A stretch of 64,000 nucleotides of DNA from Desulfoluna limicola (GTDB lineage Bacteria; Desulfobacterota; Desulfobacteria; Desulfobacterales; Desulfolunaceae), in assembly GCF_021654575.1 (NCBI RefSeq), contig NZ_AP024488.1, positions 1,426,001 through 1,490,000 on the forward strand. The letters are read 5' to 3'. Under the pieces are notes generated by a model. The model saw only the letters and a program-made list of their open reading frames with translations. It was not told the DNA's origin and ran no database searches. Position 1 is the stretch's first letter. Each line of letters begins with the position of its first letter. A program made the translations under genes and the position numbers. Below, one piece after another: positions 1 to 9,168 of the stretch.

Positions 1-2
1 AA

Positions 3-31
3 TTGTTTAGATCCTTATTATAGATGATAAT
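3..31 (+). promoter_or_regulatory. Possible sigma-70 promoter of the transposase gene
   Basis: TTGTTT at 3-8 and GATAAT at 26-31 are 17 bp apart and lie about 50 bp upstream of the transposase start, in an AT-rich stretch. The match is by eye only, and the region is too short to judge what lies further upstream. Confidence 0.3.
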
Positions 32-83
32 ATTGCAATGATAAGATCATTTGTTTCATGTCATTCAGGAATAGGGGGGACCT

Positions 84-740
84 ATGCCGAGGGCACACCG
101 ACACTATCTGCCAGGCCACGTCTGGCACATCACACACCGTTGTCATCAGCATGATTTTCTGTTGAAGTTTGCCCGGGACCGTCGCCGATGTACAGGATGG
201 CTGTTTGAGGCAAAAAAGCGCTATGGTTTATGTGTTTTAAACTACATCGTCACATCCAACCATTTTCACCTCCTGGTGTACGATACGGGGGCGCCTCGCA
301 TCATTCCAAAATCCCTTCAATTGATTGCCGGGCGTACCGCCCAGGAGTACAACCAGAGAAAGGGCCGAAAAGGCGCTTTTTGGGAAGACCGCTACCATGC
401 CACAGCCGTTGCAAGTGACAACCATTTGGCGGAATGCCTTACCTATATAGATTTGAATATGGTGAGGGCCGGGGTGGTTGAAGATCCATCAGATTGGGAG
501 TGCTCTGGCTACCATGAAAGTCTTTTGCAACGGCAGAGGTATCGGATTATAGATTCCGAAAGGTTGATGCATCTTTTAGGCATGGAAGATGAGAGGACCA
601 TGGCAGAGCATCGACAGCGGTGGATTCAGGCGAAAATTCAAGAAGGAAATCTTGTGCGGGAAACGATATGGTCACAGGGTGTTGCGGTGGGTGGCGAAGC
701 GTACCTCAAGGAGATTCAGACTCAGGTGGGGAGGGTGTAA
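84..740 (+). CDS. REP-associated tyrosine transposase (RAYT, IS200/Y1-like)
   Basis: A 218-aa protein with the HUH Y1-transposase signature: an N-terminal region rich in His (HRHYLPGHVWHITHRC), the HUH-type metal site in SNHFHLLVYD around residue 60, and a conserved C-terminal half with NMVRAGVVEDP and a catalytic-Tyr segment (SGYHES, about residue 143). RAYTs are single-copy, single-strand DNA transposases that mobilise or maintain REP palindromes rather than their own gene. The AGGGGGA Shine-Dalgarno just before the ATG supports this start. No terminal imperfect palindromes of an IS200 element are evident around it, which fits a domesticated RAYT. The many palindromic intergenic elements further along are possible partners; that link is inference. 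Confidence 0.85.
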   Translation: MPRAHRHYLPGHVWHITHRCHQHDFLLKFARDRRRCTGWLFEAKKRYGLCVLNYIVTSNHFHLLVYDTGAPRIIPKSLQLIAGRTAQEYNQRKGRKGAFWEDRYHATAVASDNHLAECLTYIDLNMVRAGVVEDPSDWECSGYHESLLQRQRYRIIDSERLMHLLGMEDERTMAEHRQRWIQAKIQEGNLVRETIWSQGVAVGGEAYLKEIQTQVGRV

Positions 741-771
741 AAAGAAGAAAGGAGCAGGTCACTCGATGCAA

Positions 772-1497
772 TTATTCACGGGTTGTGACTTCTATTATAC
801 CACCCAGTGTCGCCTGGGTGGTGGGGCCCTGAGAAAATTGCAGGTAATGCTTATCGGAGTTGGATGCATCGGGTTGGTTCAGCAGGCCCACGTCATAGCT
901 GTGTGAGGTGTGATGGATCTCAAAAGTCGGCATACCAACGACAATGCCTTCTACGTGGGTCGAAGAAAGGCCCAAGTTCAAGGCCTTGTTGTTATAGGTA
1001 AGCATCTCGGAAAGGATAGGGCAGCGACCTTCGGTGATGGTCATGTAATGGGTTATAAACAGATCTTCAATACCTGTTTCAGGGTTGACAGTGTTGACAT
1101 ATCTATAGGACACACCTGTCAATGCCTGAGACTCGGGTGAGGTTTCGCCGTAGGAGGAGACCAGGCCAGAGTTTTGACCCGAAGTTGCGTCAGTGCCCGT
1201 CAGTGACTGAAGAATTGATGAGAACATATCCCCTGTGAAGCCTACCCCAGTATTACCCAGTATGTCCGATACGCCTCCATCCCAACTTGTTTGCATGATT
1301 TCTGACGTTCGGCCGTTGGTGATGGCGCTGATATATATTTTGGTTTGCTCCACCACTGCTTGTGCTTCATCACTCATTCCGGCTTGCCCGGTCAGGAACT
1401 TGAGAGCGTGATCGGAGATGGCCCTCATTGCCGAGGCGGAAGCCGGGGCGAATGCGAGCATGACGCCGAGGAAAAGTGCAACAAGAGACTTTTTCAT
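772..1497 (-). CDS. Secreted protein of unknown function
   Basis: I do not recognise the family. The 241-aa product starts with a clear Sec signal peptide (MKKSLVALFLGVMLAFAPASASA) and is otherwise soluble, rich in Ser, Thr and Gly, with no transmembrane segment or Cys pair. I place the start at the second Met of the frame (complement of 1497) because it is directly preceded by an AGGAG Shine-Dalgarno and begins the signal peptide; the longer frame to 1527 adds ten residues before it. The gene is convergent with the transposase and stands alone. Codon usage looks normal, so I consider it real, but the role is unknown beyond a periplasmic or extracellular location. Confidence 0.7.
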   Translation of the reverse strand: MKKSLVALFLGVMLAFAPASASAMRAISDHALKFLTGQAGMSDEAQAVVEQTKIYISAITNGRTSEIMQTSWDGGVSDILGNTGVGFTGDMFSSILQSLTGTDATSGQNSGLVSSYGETSPESQALTGVSYRYVNTVNPETGIEDLFITHYMTITEGRCPILSEMLTYNNKALNLGLSSTHVEGIVVGMPTFEIHHTSHSYDVGLLNQPDASNSDKHYLQFSQGPTTQATLGGIIEVTTRE

Positions 1498-1852
1498 CTG
1501 AATCTCCTCTTGAATCGTACTTATCATGGATAAGGATGAAGAATTTGGAGCGCTGGACCGCTCCCATGCTGTGCTTCAGGTAAGACGTGCGACGATCGGG
1601 ATGGCATCGGCGACTGATGGCCGGAGTGTTCCGGACGGTATAAAAATAACCAAATCAATCGAACCGTTTATTTTGGATTGATTCTATTTGCTTAGCACAG
1701 TGGGTATGCTTGGGCAAGGTGTAAATACCTATAAATCCAGCATTAGAGTATTGTCAGCCAGTGCTCATTGTAAAAAATGTAAACGTCGTTCAGGGGGCGA
1801 TATTTTTCGGGCATGGTGTCTGCATTGGTACCGAAATAACAGTTTAGAACCT

Positions 1853-2130
1853 GATTACCATCTAATCTCAGCTACCACCCAGAGTATTGATGCCCACAGT
1901 ATGGTGGCTTGTGGAAAACGTTCTTCGTGCTCGGTTCTTAGTTCATGGTTCGAGGAGCCGTTGCACTCCATCAGTTATAAAAAAAACATGCGCTGGTTGC
2001 TGAGGTCGCAACTCTTTATGAATTCCAACGCCTTGATGGAGCAGTGGCTCTGAAACTGTTTATTTCAGTCGCTTGCGACTGTCGTATATGTTCGGAGCAT
2101 GGCTGCGAATAAGGGGTAATCAACATTTGG
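1853..2130 (+). repeat. Composite dispersed repeat, copy 1
   Basis: About 280 bp: GATTACCATCTAATCTCAGC, a GTGGAAAACG heptamer array (1915-1960), then ATGCGCTGGTTGCTGAGG, CCTTGATGG and CATGGCTGCGAATAAGG. The same order of blocks recurs in direct orientation at 2740-2965 (diverged) and in inverted orientation at 24085-24352. Confidence 0.75.
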
Positions 2131-2166
2131 AAAAGGATTTGGGCCTCATTTTAGGGTGACGAATCA

Positions 2167-2211
2167 CAAAACGGGCGACTCCTTAATTAATTTAAGGTGT
2201 CGCCCGTTTTG
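2167..2211. terminator. Long hairpin, probable bidirectional terminator
   Basis: A perfect 13-bp stem (CAAAACGGGCGAC at 2167-2179 with 2199-2211) is extended, after one mismatch, by CCTTAA/TTAAGG (2181-2186 with 2192-2197). The outer stem is flanked by A4 on one side and T4 on the other, so it could act in both directions. No obvious gene ends right beside it. Confidence 0.45.
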
Positions 2212-2232
2212 TCATAGGCTTAGCGCCTGTTA

Positions 2233-2270
2233 ATAGTGAGCAGTGAATGGTGAGTGGTGAGTGGTGAATA
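2233..2270. repeat. Heptamer array, GTGARTG family
   Basis: Reads as consecutive 7-nt words GTGAGCA, GTGAATG, GTGAGTG, GTGAGTG, GTGAATA. The reverse-complement family (CACTCAC, TATTCAC) appears at 54143-54172 and near 27947 and 28317. Confidence 0.6.
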
Positions 2271-2739
2271 GAAAAGAGACTTATGGACCACGAAGGACAC
2301 GAAGAAAAACAAAAGGGGATCGTTTTTAGCGGCGCAGCCGCCTTCGTGCTCTTCATGTCCTTCATGGTAAAGATCTTTTTTGCAGTTGTCGGGCAGGCCT
2401 CAGGGCAGGTGACTTGAAGAGCGCCGATGTATAAGGATCAAAGAGCTGTCGGAAATCGCTTTCGAGGTGTTTTTGCCTGATGTGGCTTTGCCGCCCTCGC
2501 CGCTGAATGCATGTTTGGTCCTCTGATAGTGCAGCGGGTTGTTCATCAAGTCTGGCGAAATGTTCACAAATGGTGGATAGTGTGTCATGGAAAGGGAACA
2601 TCTCATGTGTCGGGGCGGAGAAAGAATCACTGCAATTGAAGCGGGTTGTGAAACTATACCGGCGTTGCGGGGGTTCGGCAGGCTTTTTGCTCTCTAAAAT
2701 GAGACCAGGGTTCAGGTTAGGTGGGCTATTGAAAATGTT

Positions 2740-2965
2740 CTTCGTGCTTGGTTCGTCGTTCTTGGTTCGTCGTTCTTGGTTCTTCGTTCGAGGAGTCACT
2801 GCGTTCTATCAATTATGAAAAAAACATGAGTTGGTGGCTGATGACGTAAGTCTTCATGAATTTCATAGTTTTGGCAGTCGCAGCGGGTATAACACCATTC
2901 CATTTCAGCATGGTGTGACTCGCGTATATGTTTTGAGCATGGTTGTGAATAAGAGGTCATCAAAT
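2740..2965 (+). repeat. Composite dispersed repeat, copy 2 (diverged)
   Basis: Heptamer array (2740-2800) followed by TTATGAAAAAAACATG, GAGCATGG and GTGAATAAGAGG blocks in the same order as copy 1 at 1853-2130. Confidence 0.65.
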
Positions 2966-3060
2966 TTCTTTTTGAACGCGGCGGTTGGATATGAACTAAA
3001 CAGTTCGTGTGAATTTAAAAGGTTCTCTGCTGGCCTTGTTTTGGGACAATGCCTACGGCG

Positions 3061-3140
3061 GAAGCGATGTGACCCGAGGAACGAGTGGCAATGCGCATCC
3101 GTAACCAGCTTTCAAGGTGGCTCACCTTGCCGCCGGAGGC
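3061..3140 (-). repeat. eut-locus palindromic element, reversed copy
   Basis: Contains ACCCGAGGAACGAGTGG, AAGGTGGCTCACCTT and the terminal CCGCCGGAGGC. It ends 65 nt before the start of the solute-binding protein gene. Same element family as the bounded elements at 6963-7572, 12906-13454, 15842-16444 and 17999-18251. Confidence 0.7.
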
Positions 3141-3205
3141 ATTTTTTTCTACGTCCTTTACACAAATGTGCTCCAGGGGAGATCAACGATGGTCGAGGCA
3201 ATATA

Positions 3206-4348
3206 ATGAGGTGGGTGAAATCGGCTGCGGCCGTGGTCTTTATTTTGATGTGCTTCGCGTCCGGGGCTTGGGCTCTTGGCGGCGTGGTGGCCGAGAAGCA
3301 GATGACCCTGCGGCTTCTTATCTGGGACGGGTACGCCCCGAAAGAGGTTCAGGACTCCTTTATAAAAGGTGTGCGGGAGAAGTACGGAGTGGACCTTGCG
3401 TTTGCCATCACCTACGCCTCCAACCCCGATGATTTTTTTGATGCCCTTCGAAACGACAAGGTAGACCTTATCTCCCCGGCCCACAACCTGCCCAAGGATT
3501 TTCGCTACAATCTCACCACCAACGGTCTGACCCTGCCCGTGCGGCTGGAGAATATTCCCAACTACACTCACCTGGTGCCTGAACTCTACCGGCAGCCCTG
3601 GGCCATGGAAGGGGGAGAGGTGTATGCCGTGCCAGTGGTTCAGGGGGCCTACGCTCTGGCCTACAACACGGCCATGGTGCCGAAGGAACCCACCAGCTGG
3701 CGTGTCTTCTGGGATCCTGCCTGGCGGGGAAAATTTATGGTTCACAAGGATTATTACGAACTTAACGTTTACATCTCCGCCCTGGCCCTGGGGCATCGAC
3801 GGCAGGATATTTTTCGATTCGATGCCATCAAGGGGGAGAGCCTGGAGCGCATGATCGGCTATCTCGCTGGGGATGCCGCCTCCTTCTGGCAGGGGTTTGA
3901 CCAACCTGAAAACTACGAGGGCCTTGCCCTGTCCACCACCTGGCGATGCACCTTTCCCGAGGCGGGCGGCGCCTTCAAGGGGTGGCGCATCGCCGTGCCG
4001 GAAGAGGGGACGCCCTGGTGGATCGATGCCATGCTCATCAGCCATACCTTGAAGGAGAGGCCCCTCTTGCGTCGTATCGCCGAGGAGTGGATCAACCATC
4101 TCTTGACCGATGGGGTCCAGACCCAAGCCATCGCCATGGAGCTGGGGACCTACCCGGTGACCCGAAAAGGCCTCTCGGATTATGTCGCCTCTTTTCCGGA
4201 CACCACGGATGGCGACAACCTGAAGCTTTTGCTCAACAATAAGATTCCCTGGGAAATTCTTGAAACCCGGGATCGAAACGCCTTTAATTTTTTATGGGAC
4301 GAGGCCATGAAGACAAGACCCGTTGGCAGGGAAGGGGAGGGCCAATGA
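3206..4348 (+). CDS. Periplasmic solute-binding protein (PotD/SBP_bac type), likely sensor partner
   Basis: A 380-aa extracellular solute-binding protein. It has a signal peptide (MRWVKSAAAVVFILMCF, cleaved near AWA), then a typical lobe-I start (MTLRLLIWDGYAPKEVQDSF) and motifs shared with polyamine or iron-type binding proteins (DLISPAHNLP, YAVPVVQGAYALAYNT, VFWDPAWRGKF). The open frame extends 125 codons upstream through repeats; I chose the ATG at 3206 because it starts the signal peptide and has GAGG upstream. No ABC permease or ATPase follows. Instead its stop overlaps the kinase start by 4 nt (ATGA), so I infer that it presents a ligand to the kinase rather than feeding a transporter. 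The ligand is unknown; a small amine would suit the eut locus nearby. Confidence 0.8.
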   Translation: MRWVKSAAAVVFILMCFASGAWALGGVVAEKQMTLRLLIWDGYAPKEVQDSFIKGVREKYGVDLAFAITYASNPDDFFDALRNDKVDLISPAHNLPKDFRYNLTTNGLTLPVRLENIPNYTHLVPELYRQPWAMEGGEVYAVPVVQGAYALAYNTAMVPKEPTSWRVFWDPAWRGKFMVHKDYYELNVYISALALGHRRQDIFRFDAIKGESLERMIGYLAGDAASFWQGFDQPENYEGLALSTTWRCTFPEAGGAFKGWRIAVPEEGTPWWIDAMLISHTLKERPLLRRIAEEWINHLLTDGVQTQAIAMELGTYPVTRKGLSDYVASFPDTTDGDNLKLLLNNKIPWEILETRDRNAFNFLWDEAMKTRPVGREGEGQ

Positions 4349-6927
4349 TGGCGTTGCGAAGTGAGCCCGGCAAACGAACCTCCCTGAGAACCGAATTTAC
4401 GTATGCTCTTTTTATGGTATTGGGCGTTACCTGCATCATCGTGACGATCATCGACTGTTACATGGTCTATGTTCGAAACACCCGCATGCTCGCTAAAAAT
4501 GCCGAGAGCACCATGGAAAATGCCGTGGGGACATTGGCTCAGCCCCTCTGGCATTACGATGTGGCCTTTGTCCGGAAGTTTGCAGACATCCTTGCCACCG
4601 ACCGCAGCCTGGTTCATATGGAGGTGTTTGACGAAGGGGGCAAGAAACTGGTCTTTTACGACCGGCAACGGGAAGCCCCGGTGACGGAGCGGATTCGCTG
4701 GGAGCTGGAGCGCCCCGTTATCTACAACGGCAAGAACATCGGTCGCATTGTCATGACCTTTACCAACAGCGACGTGTGGATGCTGGCCCAGCAGATGATT
4801 TTTTCTGACCTGGCCATTATGTTTTCGGCCCTTTTTGCGGTGGTGGGAACCACCTGGATCCTTCTCAACCGGCAGATTCTAAAGCCGTTGGGCGTGATGG
4901 AGCAGGCCTTTCACCAAATTTCCGCCGGAAACTACTCCCGAAGGGTGGCCCTTAAGAAGAACAACGAACTCTCCGTTATTGCCGATGAGTTTAACATCAT
5001 GGTGGAGCAGGTGGCCCTGAGGGACACCAAGATCCGGGAGAGTGAAACCAACTACCGAAATCTGGTGGAGGGCACCACGGACATCATCTTCCGTACCAAC
5101 CTGGAGGGGAAACTGGTCTACATGAACCGGAACTTTGAAAAGTGGACCGGGTTCGAGGTGGCTGATTTTCTGGGGAAGCCGTTTTTCCAGCTCCTTGCAT
5201 CGGGGTACTCCACGGACGCCTTTGAGACGTTAAAGCAAGGCGCCCTTGAAGGAAGAACCACCCTGTACGAAATTCAGCTGATCAAGCGGGATGGCTCCAT
5301 GGTTCACATGGAACTGAACATTACCATCCAGAGGGATTTCGATGATTCGCCCATGGGCGCCATGGGCATTGCCCGGGATATCACACGGCGCAAGCACTCC
5401 GAAGAGGAGCTTAGAAAGTATGAGCAGATGGTGGCTGCTTCCAGCGACTGCATGTGGCTGGCCGATGGCGACCTTACCATTCAGGCGGTAAACGAGGCCT
5501 ACCTCCAGGCCAGCCTCAGGGATCGCTCTCAGCTCATCAACCGGCCCGTGGCCGAGGTGATGGGGGAGTCCCTTTTTGAAGAGCATGTGAAGCCTCACCT
5601 TGTCCAGTGCCTTAAGGGGGAAAGCGTGCGTCACCGCGCCTGGGTGAGGCTTCCGGGCCGGGGGCTGCGGTTCATCGATTTTACCTTTTACCCGAGTTTT
5701 GACGCCGACAATGTTGTCAGCGGGGCCGTGGTCAACGAGCGGGACCTTACCGATCAGAAGGCCCTTGAAACAAGGCTGCAGCAAGCCCAGAAGATGGAGG
5801 CCATCGGCACCCTGGCCGGCGGCATTGCCCACGACTTCAACAACATTCTGGGTGGCATTATCGGCTACGCCGAGATGATCGACATGTTTGACGTGGAAGA
5901 GGACGATCGGGTGGCCATCCGCATCGATCACATATTAAAAGGTGCGTACCGGGCCCGGGAGCTTGTGGATCAGATTCTTACCTTCAGCCGCCATGGCGAA
6001 CAGGAGAAGAGTGTTTTAAGGCTGACCCCCATCGTCAAGGAGAGTCTGAAGTTCCTGAGGGCCTCCATCCCATCCACCATTCGTATTGAAGAGTCCATGG
6101 CGTGCCCGAATGATGTGGTGCTGGCCAATGCCACTCAAGTGCATCAGGTGCTGATGAACCTGTGTACCAACGCATCCTATGCCATGCAGGAGAGGGGAGG
6201 TACCCTGACCGTGGCCCTTGCCGAGACCATGGTGGGCATCGAACAGGCGCGGGGGCTGTCCGGGATCTTTCCGGGGCCCCATGTCAAGCTCTCCATCATC
6301 GATACCGGGCCGGGAATCGACCCGGAGCTCATCGATCGTATTTTCGAGCCCTTCTTCACCACCAAGAAAACTGGGGATGGGACCGGCATGGGTCTGGCCG
6401 TGGTTCATGGTATCGTGAAACACTTCAACGGTGCGGTGACTGTTACCTCATCGTTGGGTGAAGGGACCGCTTTTCATGTGTTCCTGCCTGCCGGTAGCAA
6501 TGGGCATTCCGTAGCGACGGAGGAGACTCACGCCGCGGCACCGAAGGGCAATGGGAAGATCCTGTTCGTGGATGACGAGGAGGAGCTTGTGGGCTTCAGC
6601 TCCGAAATCCTGGGGCACCTTGGGTACGAGGTGGTGGCAGAGACCAGCAGCATCCGGGCAAGGCGTCTCTTTATGGAAGACCCGGACGGCTTTGACCTGG
6701 TGATCACGGACCAGACCATGCCCGAGATGACGGGATTTGATCTCGCCCTGGAGATTATGGCCGTCAGGCCGGAGCTGCCCGTGGTGCTCTGCACGGGTTT
6801 CAGCTCATCGCAACTGGAAGAGGAGGCCCTGGCCGCAGGGATACGAAGCTTTATGAAAAAGCCCATCGGGGCACGGCAGCTTGCTGATCTGGTCAGTCGC
6901 ATGATGGCGCGTGAGCAGATGTCATGA
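4345..6927 (+). CDS. Membrane hybrid sensor histidine kinase (HAMP-PAS-PAS-HisKA-HATPase-REC)
   Basis: An 860-aa inner-membrane kinase. TM1 is about residues 18-43, with a short periplasmic domain to a second TM near 155-175, HAMP (about 176-230), two PAS domains (about 235-355 and 360-480), HisKA with the phospho-His in GGIAHDFNNILGG, HATPase with N, G1 (DTGPGI) and G2 (GTGMGL) boxes, and a C-terminal receiver (DDEEEL, acceptor Asp in ITDQTMPEM, Lys in MKKP). I start at ATG 4345, preceded by GGGGAGGG and overlapping the solute-binding gene. A bounded repeat element begins 35 nt after the stop, and the sigma-54 activator lies just beyond it. Presumably it autophosphorylates on ligand input and relays to that activator. 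Confidence 0.9.
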   Translation: MMALRSEPGKRTSLRTEFTYALFMVLGVTCIIVTIIDCYMVYVRNTRMLAKNAESTMENAVGTLAQPLWHYDVAFVRKFADILATDRSLVHMEVFDEGGKKLVFYDRQREAPVTERIRWELERPVIYNGKNIGRIVMTFTNSDVWMLAQQMIFSDLAIMFSALFAVVGTTWILLNRQILKPLGVMEQAFHQISAGNYSRRVALKKNNELSVIADEFNIMVEQVALRDTKIRESETNYRNLVEGTTDIIFRTNLEGKLVYMNRNFEKWTGFEVADFLGKPFFQLLASGYSTDAFETLKQGALEGRTTLYEIQLIKRDGSMVHMELNITIQRDFDDSPMGAMGIARDITRRKHSEEELRKYEQMVAASSDCMWLADGDLTIQAVNEAYLQASLRDRSQLINRPVAEVMGESLFEEHVKPHLVQCLKGESVRHRAWVRLPGRGLRFIDFTFYPSFDADNVVSGAVVNERDLTDQKALETRLQQAQKMEAIGTLAGGIAHDFNNILGGIIGYAEMIDMFDVEEDDRVAIRIDHILKGAYRARELVDQILTFSRHGEQEKSVLRLTPIVKESLKFLRASIPSTIRIEESMACPNDVVLANATQVHQVLMNLCTNASYAMQERGGTLTVALAETMVGIEQARGLSGIFPGPHVKLSIIDTGPGIDPELIDRIFEPFFTTKKTGDGTGMGLAVVHGIVKHFNGAVTVTSSLGEGTAFHVFLPAGSNGHSVATEETHAAAPKGNGKILFVDDEEELVGFSSEILGHLGYEVVAETSSIRARRLFMEDPDGFDLVITDQTMPEMTGFDLALEIMAVRPELPVVLCTGFSSSQLEEEALAAGIRSFMKKPIGARQLADLVSRMMAREQMS

Positions 6928-6962
6928 AGATATTGGGGGGGGCAAAGTCGGGAAAAAAATAA

Positions 6963-7572
6963 GCCTCCGGCGGCGAGGTGAGCCACCTCGAAAGCTGGTT
7001 GCGAATGCTCTTGACCCTCGTTCCTCGGGTCAAGAGCATTCGCGAAGGGTGTCGTGTTGAGTTTAAGCTGGCACAACCTCAATTGTTGACTAAAATCTGT
7101 TTGCCAAACTCCATCCAGCGATACAGCAAGTGATTGGTTTTGGGAGGGCTTCCGGAGGCTGAATAATAACATTCGGAGTAACGAAATCATAGAACACCAG
7201 CCGTCACCCCGTAGGGTGCATTTTACGCACCATCTTCTTGGTACCCAACAGTCTTGCATTGTTATGTAGGTGCAGCGGGATCGAAGCCGACGCTCTGGTG
7301 CGTGGAACGCGCCCTGCATATTTCGGAGCTTCAAATGGATCTGGGGTTGACTCATCCGTTCTCATTATTGGGCCGATTATATAGGACCCATGATTTGAAT
7401 TCATTTCTTATTTGCCTCGGGTACCGTAAGGAATGCGCTGTTGTTGATTTGGGTAAGCCCGCAGCGAACGCCATTGTGATTTGCCCCGAGGAACGAGGGG
7501 CGAAGCGCAATGGTAACCCGCTTTCGAGGTGTTTTACGCTATAGTGGCTTCGCCACCCTCGCCGCCGGAGGC
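6963..7572. repeat. MITE-like element with inverted ends, between kinase and activator
   Basis: Starts with GCCTCCGGCGGCGAGG and ends with CCGCCGGAGGC. Inside the left end is the small hairpin GAGGTGAGCCACCTC and then a perfect 17-bp stem (7001-7017 with 7027-7043, loop TCGTTCCTC). The right end carries the matching pieces reversed (CCCCGAGGAACGAGGGG, CTTTCGAGGT). A GTAGGGTGCATTTTACGCACC palindrome lies at about 7211-7231. It fills nearly all of the 692-nt gap; I see no gene in it. Confidence 0.75.
7001..7043. terminator. Perfect 17-bp hairpin inside the repeat element
   Basis: GCGAATGCTCTTGACCC pairs perfectly with GGGTCAAGAGCATTCGC around a 9-nt loop. It lies 73 nt past the kinase stop and could stop transcription or protect the 3' end of the transcript. 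No U-tract follows, so an intrinsic terminator is not certain. Confidence 0.4.
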
Positions 7573-7619
7573 TGGCTTTTGATTTATAAAAAGTTGAACA
7601 GCTAAAAAAGGGAAAAGAG

Positions 7620-9155
7620 ATGGCCAACGTATTGATCATTGATGACGATCTGGAGATGTGCACGATGCTGTGTGACCTCGTAAACCACGTGGATCACGAG
7701 GCCGCCTACGCGCAAACACTTGCAGATGGATTGCGGCTGGCTGTTTCCGGTGGTTTCGACGTGGTTTTTCTCGATGTGCGCATGCCCGACGGTAACGGGC
7801 TTGAGGTGATGAAGGACATCCTTGAGATTGATTTTCCGCCGGAGATTATTGTGATGACCGGCATGGGGGATTCCGACGGTGCGGAAAAGGCCATTCGAAA
7901 CGGCGCCTGGGACTATATCCAGAAACCCCTCTCACCCAAAAAGATCATCCAGCCCCTGAACCGGGTGCTTCAGTACCGGGACAATATCCGCACGATGAAT
8001 CGGCCGACCCGAAACCTGAAGCGAGCCGGCATCGTGGGTGACAGCCCCCAGATTCAGGAGTGCCTCAACACCGTGGCCAAGGCGTCCCAGAGTCTCTCCA
8101 ATGTGCTTATCACAGGGGAGACGGGCACGGGAAAGGAGCTCTTTGCACGGGCCATCCATACCAACAGCAGCCGAGCCAGGCACCGGTTTGTTGTTGTGGA
8201 CTGCGCGGCCCTGCCCGAAAATCTCGTGGAGAGTGCCTTGTTTGGCCATGAAAAGGGCTCGTTCACCGGAGCGGACAAGGCCACCGACGGTCTTGTGGGG
8301 ATGGCAAACGGGGGCACCCTCTTTTTGGACGAAGTGGGGGAGATGAACCTCAATCTTCAGAAGGCCTTTTTAAGGGTGCTTCAGGAGCGGCGCTATCGGC
8401 CCGTGGGTGGCAAAAAAGAGGTGGACAGCGATTTTCGCCTGGTGGCCGCCACCAACCGGGATCTCTCGGCAATGGTGAAACAGGGCACTTTCCGTGAAGA
8501 CCTTCTCTATCGCCTCAACGCCATCTCCCTTCACCTGCCTCCGTTGCGCGAGCGTCTTGAAGATCTTCCCGCTCTGGTGACGCAGCTCAGCACGAAGATC
8601 TACTCCACATTGGGCGTCAAGCCGAAACCGTTCTACCAGGATTTTTTCGCCGCTCTTTCCGGCTACCACTGGCCGGGCAATGTGCGCGAACTGGTGAACA
8701 CCCTTGAAGCCTCCATCAGCGATGCCTACTACGAGCCGGAGCTCTTCTCCAAGCATCTGCCGGAGCGGATTCGCATCACCATGGCCCGCTCGGCGGTTGC
8801 ACCTGTTGTGCTCGAAAAGGGGGAGATGCCCGCAGACACCCCTGTGGTGCCCACTCCCGAGGTATCGGCTGAGGTCGACCCGGGCCCACGTACAGCAAGC
8901 CCTGCCACCACCGCGGTCACCCCTTCACCCGTTGCCGACAATGACGAGCCCCTGGGAGACCGCCTTTCCACCTACAAAGTATACCGGGAGAGCGTTCTCA
9001 ACCGAGCCGAGAAGAAATATCTTCAAAAATTGATGAAAACCACCCGAGGCAACATCAAAGAGGCCTGCGCCACCTCCGGTCTGGGTCGGACCCGGCTCTA
9101 CACCCTTCTAAAAAAACACAGCGTGGACCGAATGGGGTGGGGGGTGGAGGATTAG
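7620..9155 (+). CDS. NtrC-family sigma-54-dependent response regulator
   Basis: A 511-aa regulator with an N-terminal receiver (acidic pocket IIDDDLE, phospho-acceptor Asp52 in FLDVRMPDG, Lys in YIQKPLSP), a linker, and a AAA+ domain with Walker A GETGTGKE (about residue 165), the sigma-54 contact loop as GSFTGAD (Ala to Ser relative to GAFTGA), Walker B TLFLDEVGEM and an arginine finger region. A Pro/Thr-rich linker (about 395-440) precedes a Fis-type helix-turn-helix (NIKEACATSGLGRTRLYTLLKK). The ATG has a purine-rich AAAAGAG upstream. It is the cognate partner of the hybrid kinase by position. I found no convincing -24/-12 promoter before the eut genes by eye, so eut as its target is only a guess. 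Confidence 0.93.
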   Translation: MANVLIIDDDLEMCTMLCDLVNHVDHEAAYAQTLADGLRLAVSGGFDVVFLDVRMPDGNGLEVMKDILEIDFPPEIIVMTGMGDSDGAEKAIRNGAWDYIQKPLSPKKIIQPLNRVLQYRDNIRTMNRPTRNLKRAGIVGDSPQIQECLNTVAKASQSLSNVLITGETGTGKELFARAIHTNSSRARHRFVVVDCAALPENLVESALFGHEKGSFTGADKATDGLVGMANGGTLFLDEVGEMNLNLQKAFLRVLQERRYRPVGGKKEVDSDFRLVAATNRDLSAMVKQGTFREDLLYRLNAISLHLPPLRERLEDLPALVTQLSTKIYSTLGVKPKPFYQDFFAALSGYHWPGNVRELVNTLEASISDAYYEPELFSKHLPERIRITMARSAVAPVVLEKGEMPADTPVVPTPEVSAEVDPGPRTASPATTAVTPSPVADNDEPLGDRLSTYKVYRESVLNRAEKKYLQKLMKTTRGNIKEACATSGLGRTRLYTLLKKHSVDRMGWGVED

Positions 9156-9168
9156 GGCGAAAAAACGT

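Larger units (their letters stand above)
1498..3205. other. Non-coding, repeat-filled region
   Basis: No convincing gene. It holds two direct copies of a composite repeat (1853-2130 and 2740-2965), each containing a heptamer array, a strong hairpin at 2167-2211, a short GTGARTG heptamer array at 2233-2270, an inverted CACGAAGGACACGAAG-type pair (2282-2303 with 2350-2371), and two reversed copies of the eut-locus palindromic element (about 2440-2510, degenerate, and 3061-3140). Open frames here are translations of repeats. Confidence 0.7.

Noticed and set aside
2362-2818. Open frames rich in TKNQE/FVLGSWF residues (also near 11.2, 26.9, 27.3-28.5, 30.1, 31.7, 60.3 and 63.1 kb)
   Set aside because: They are translations of heptamer arrays in one of six frames; composition and multiple overlapping frames show they are not genes.
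3158-4126. Minus-strand open frame opposite the solute-binding protein
   Set aside because: Shadow frame in GC-biased coding DNA; no domain and no ribosome site.
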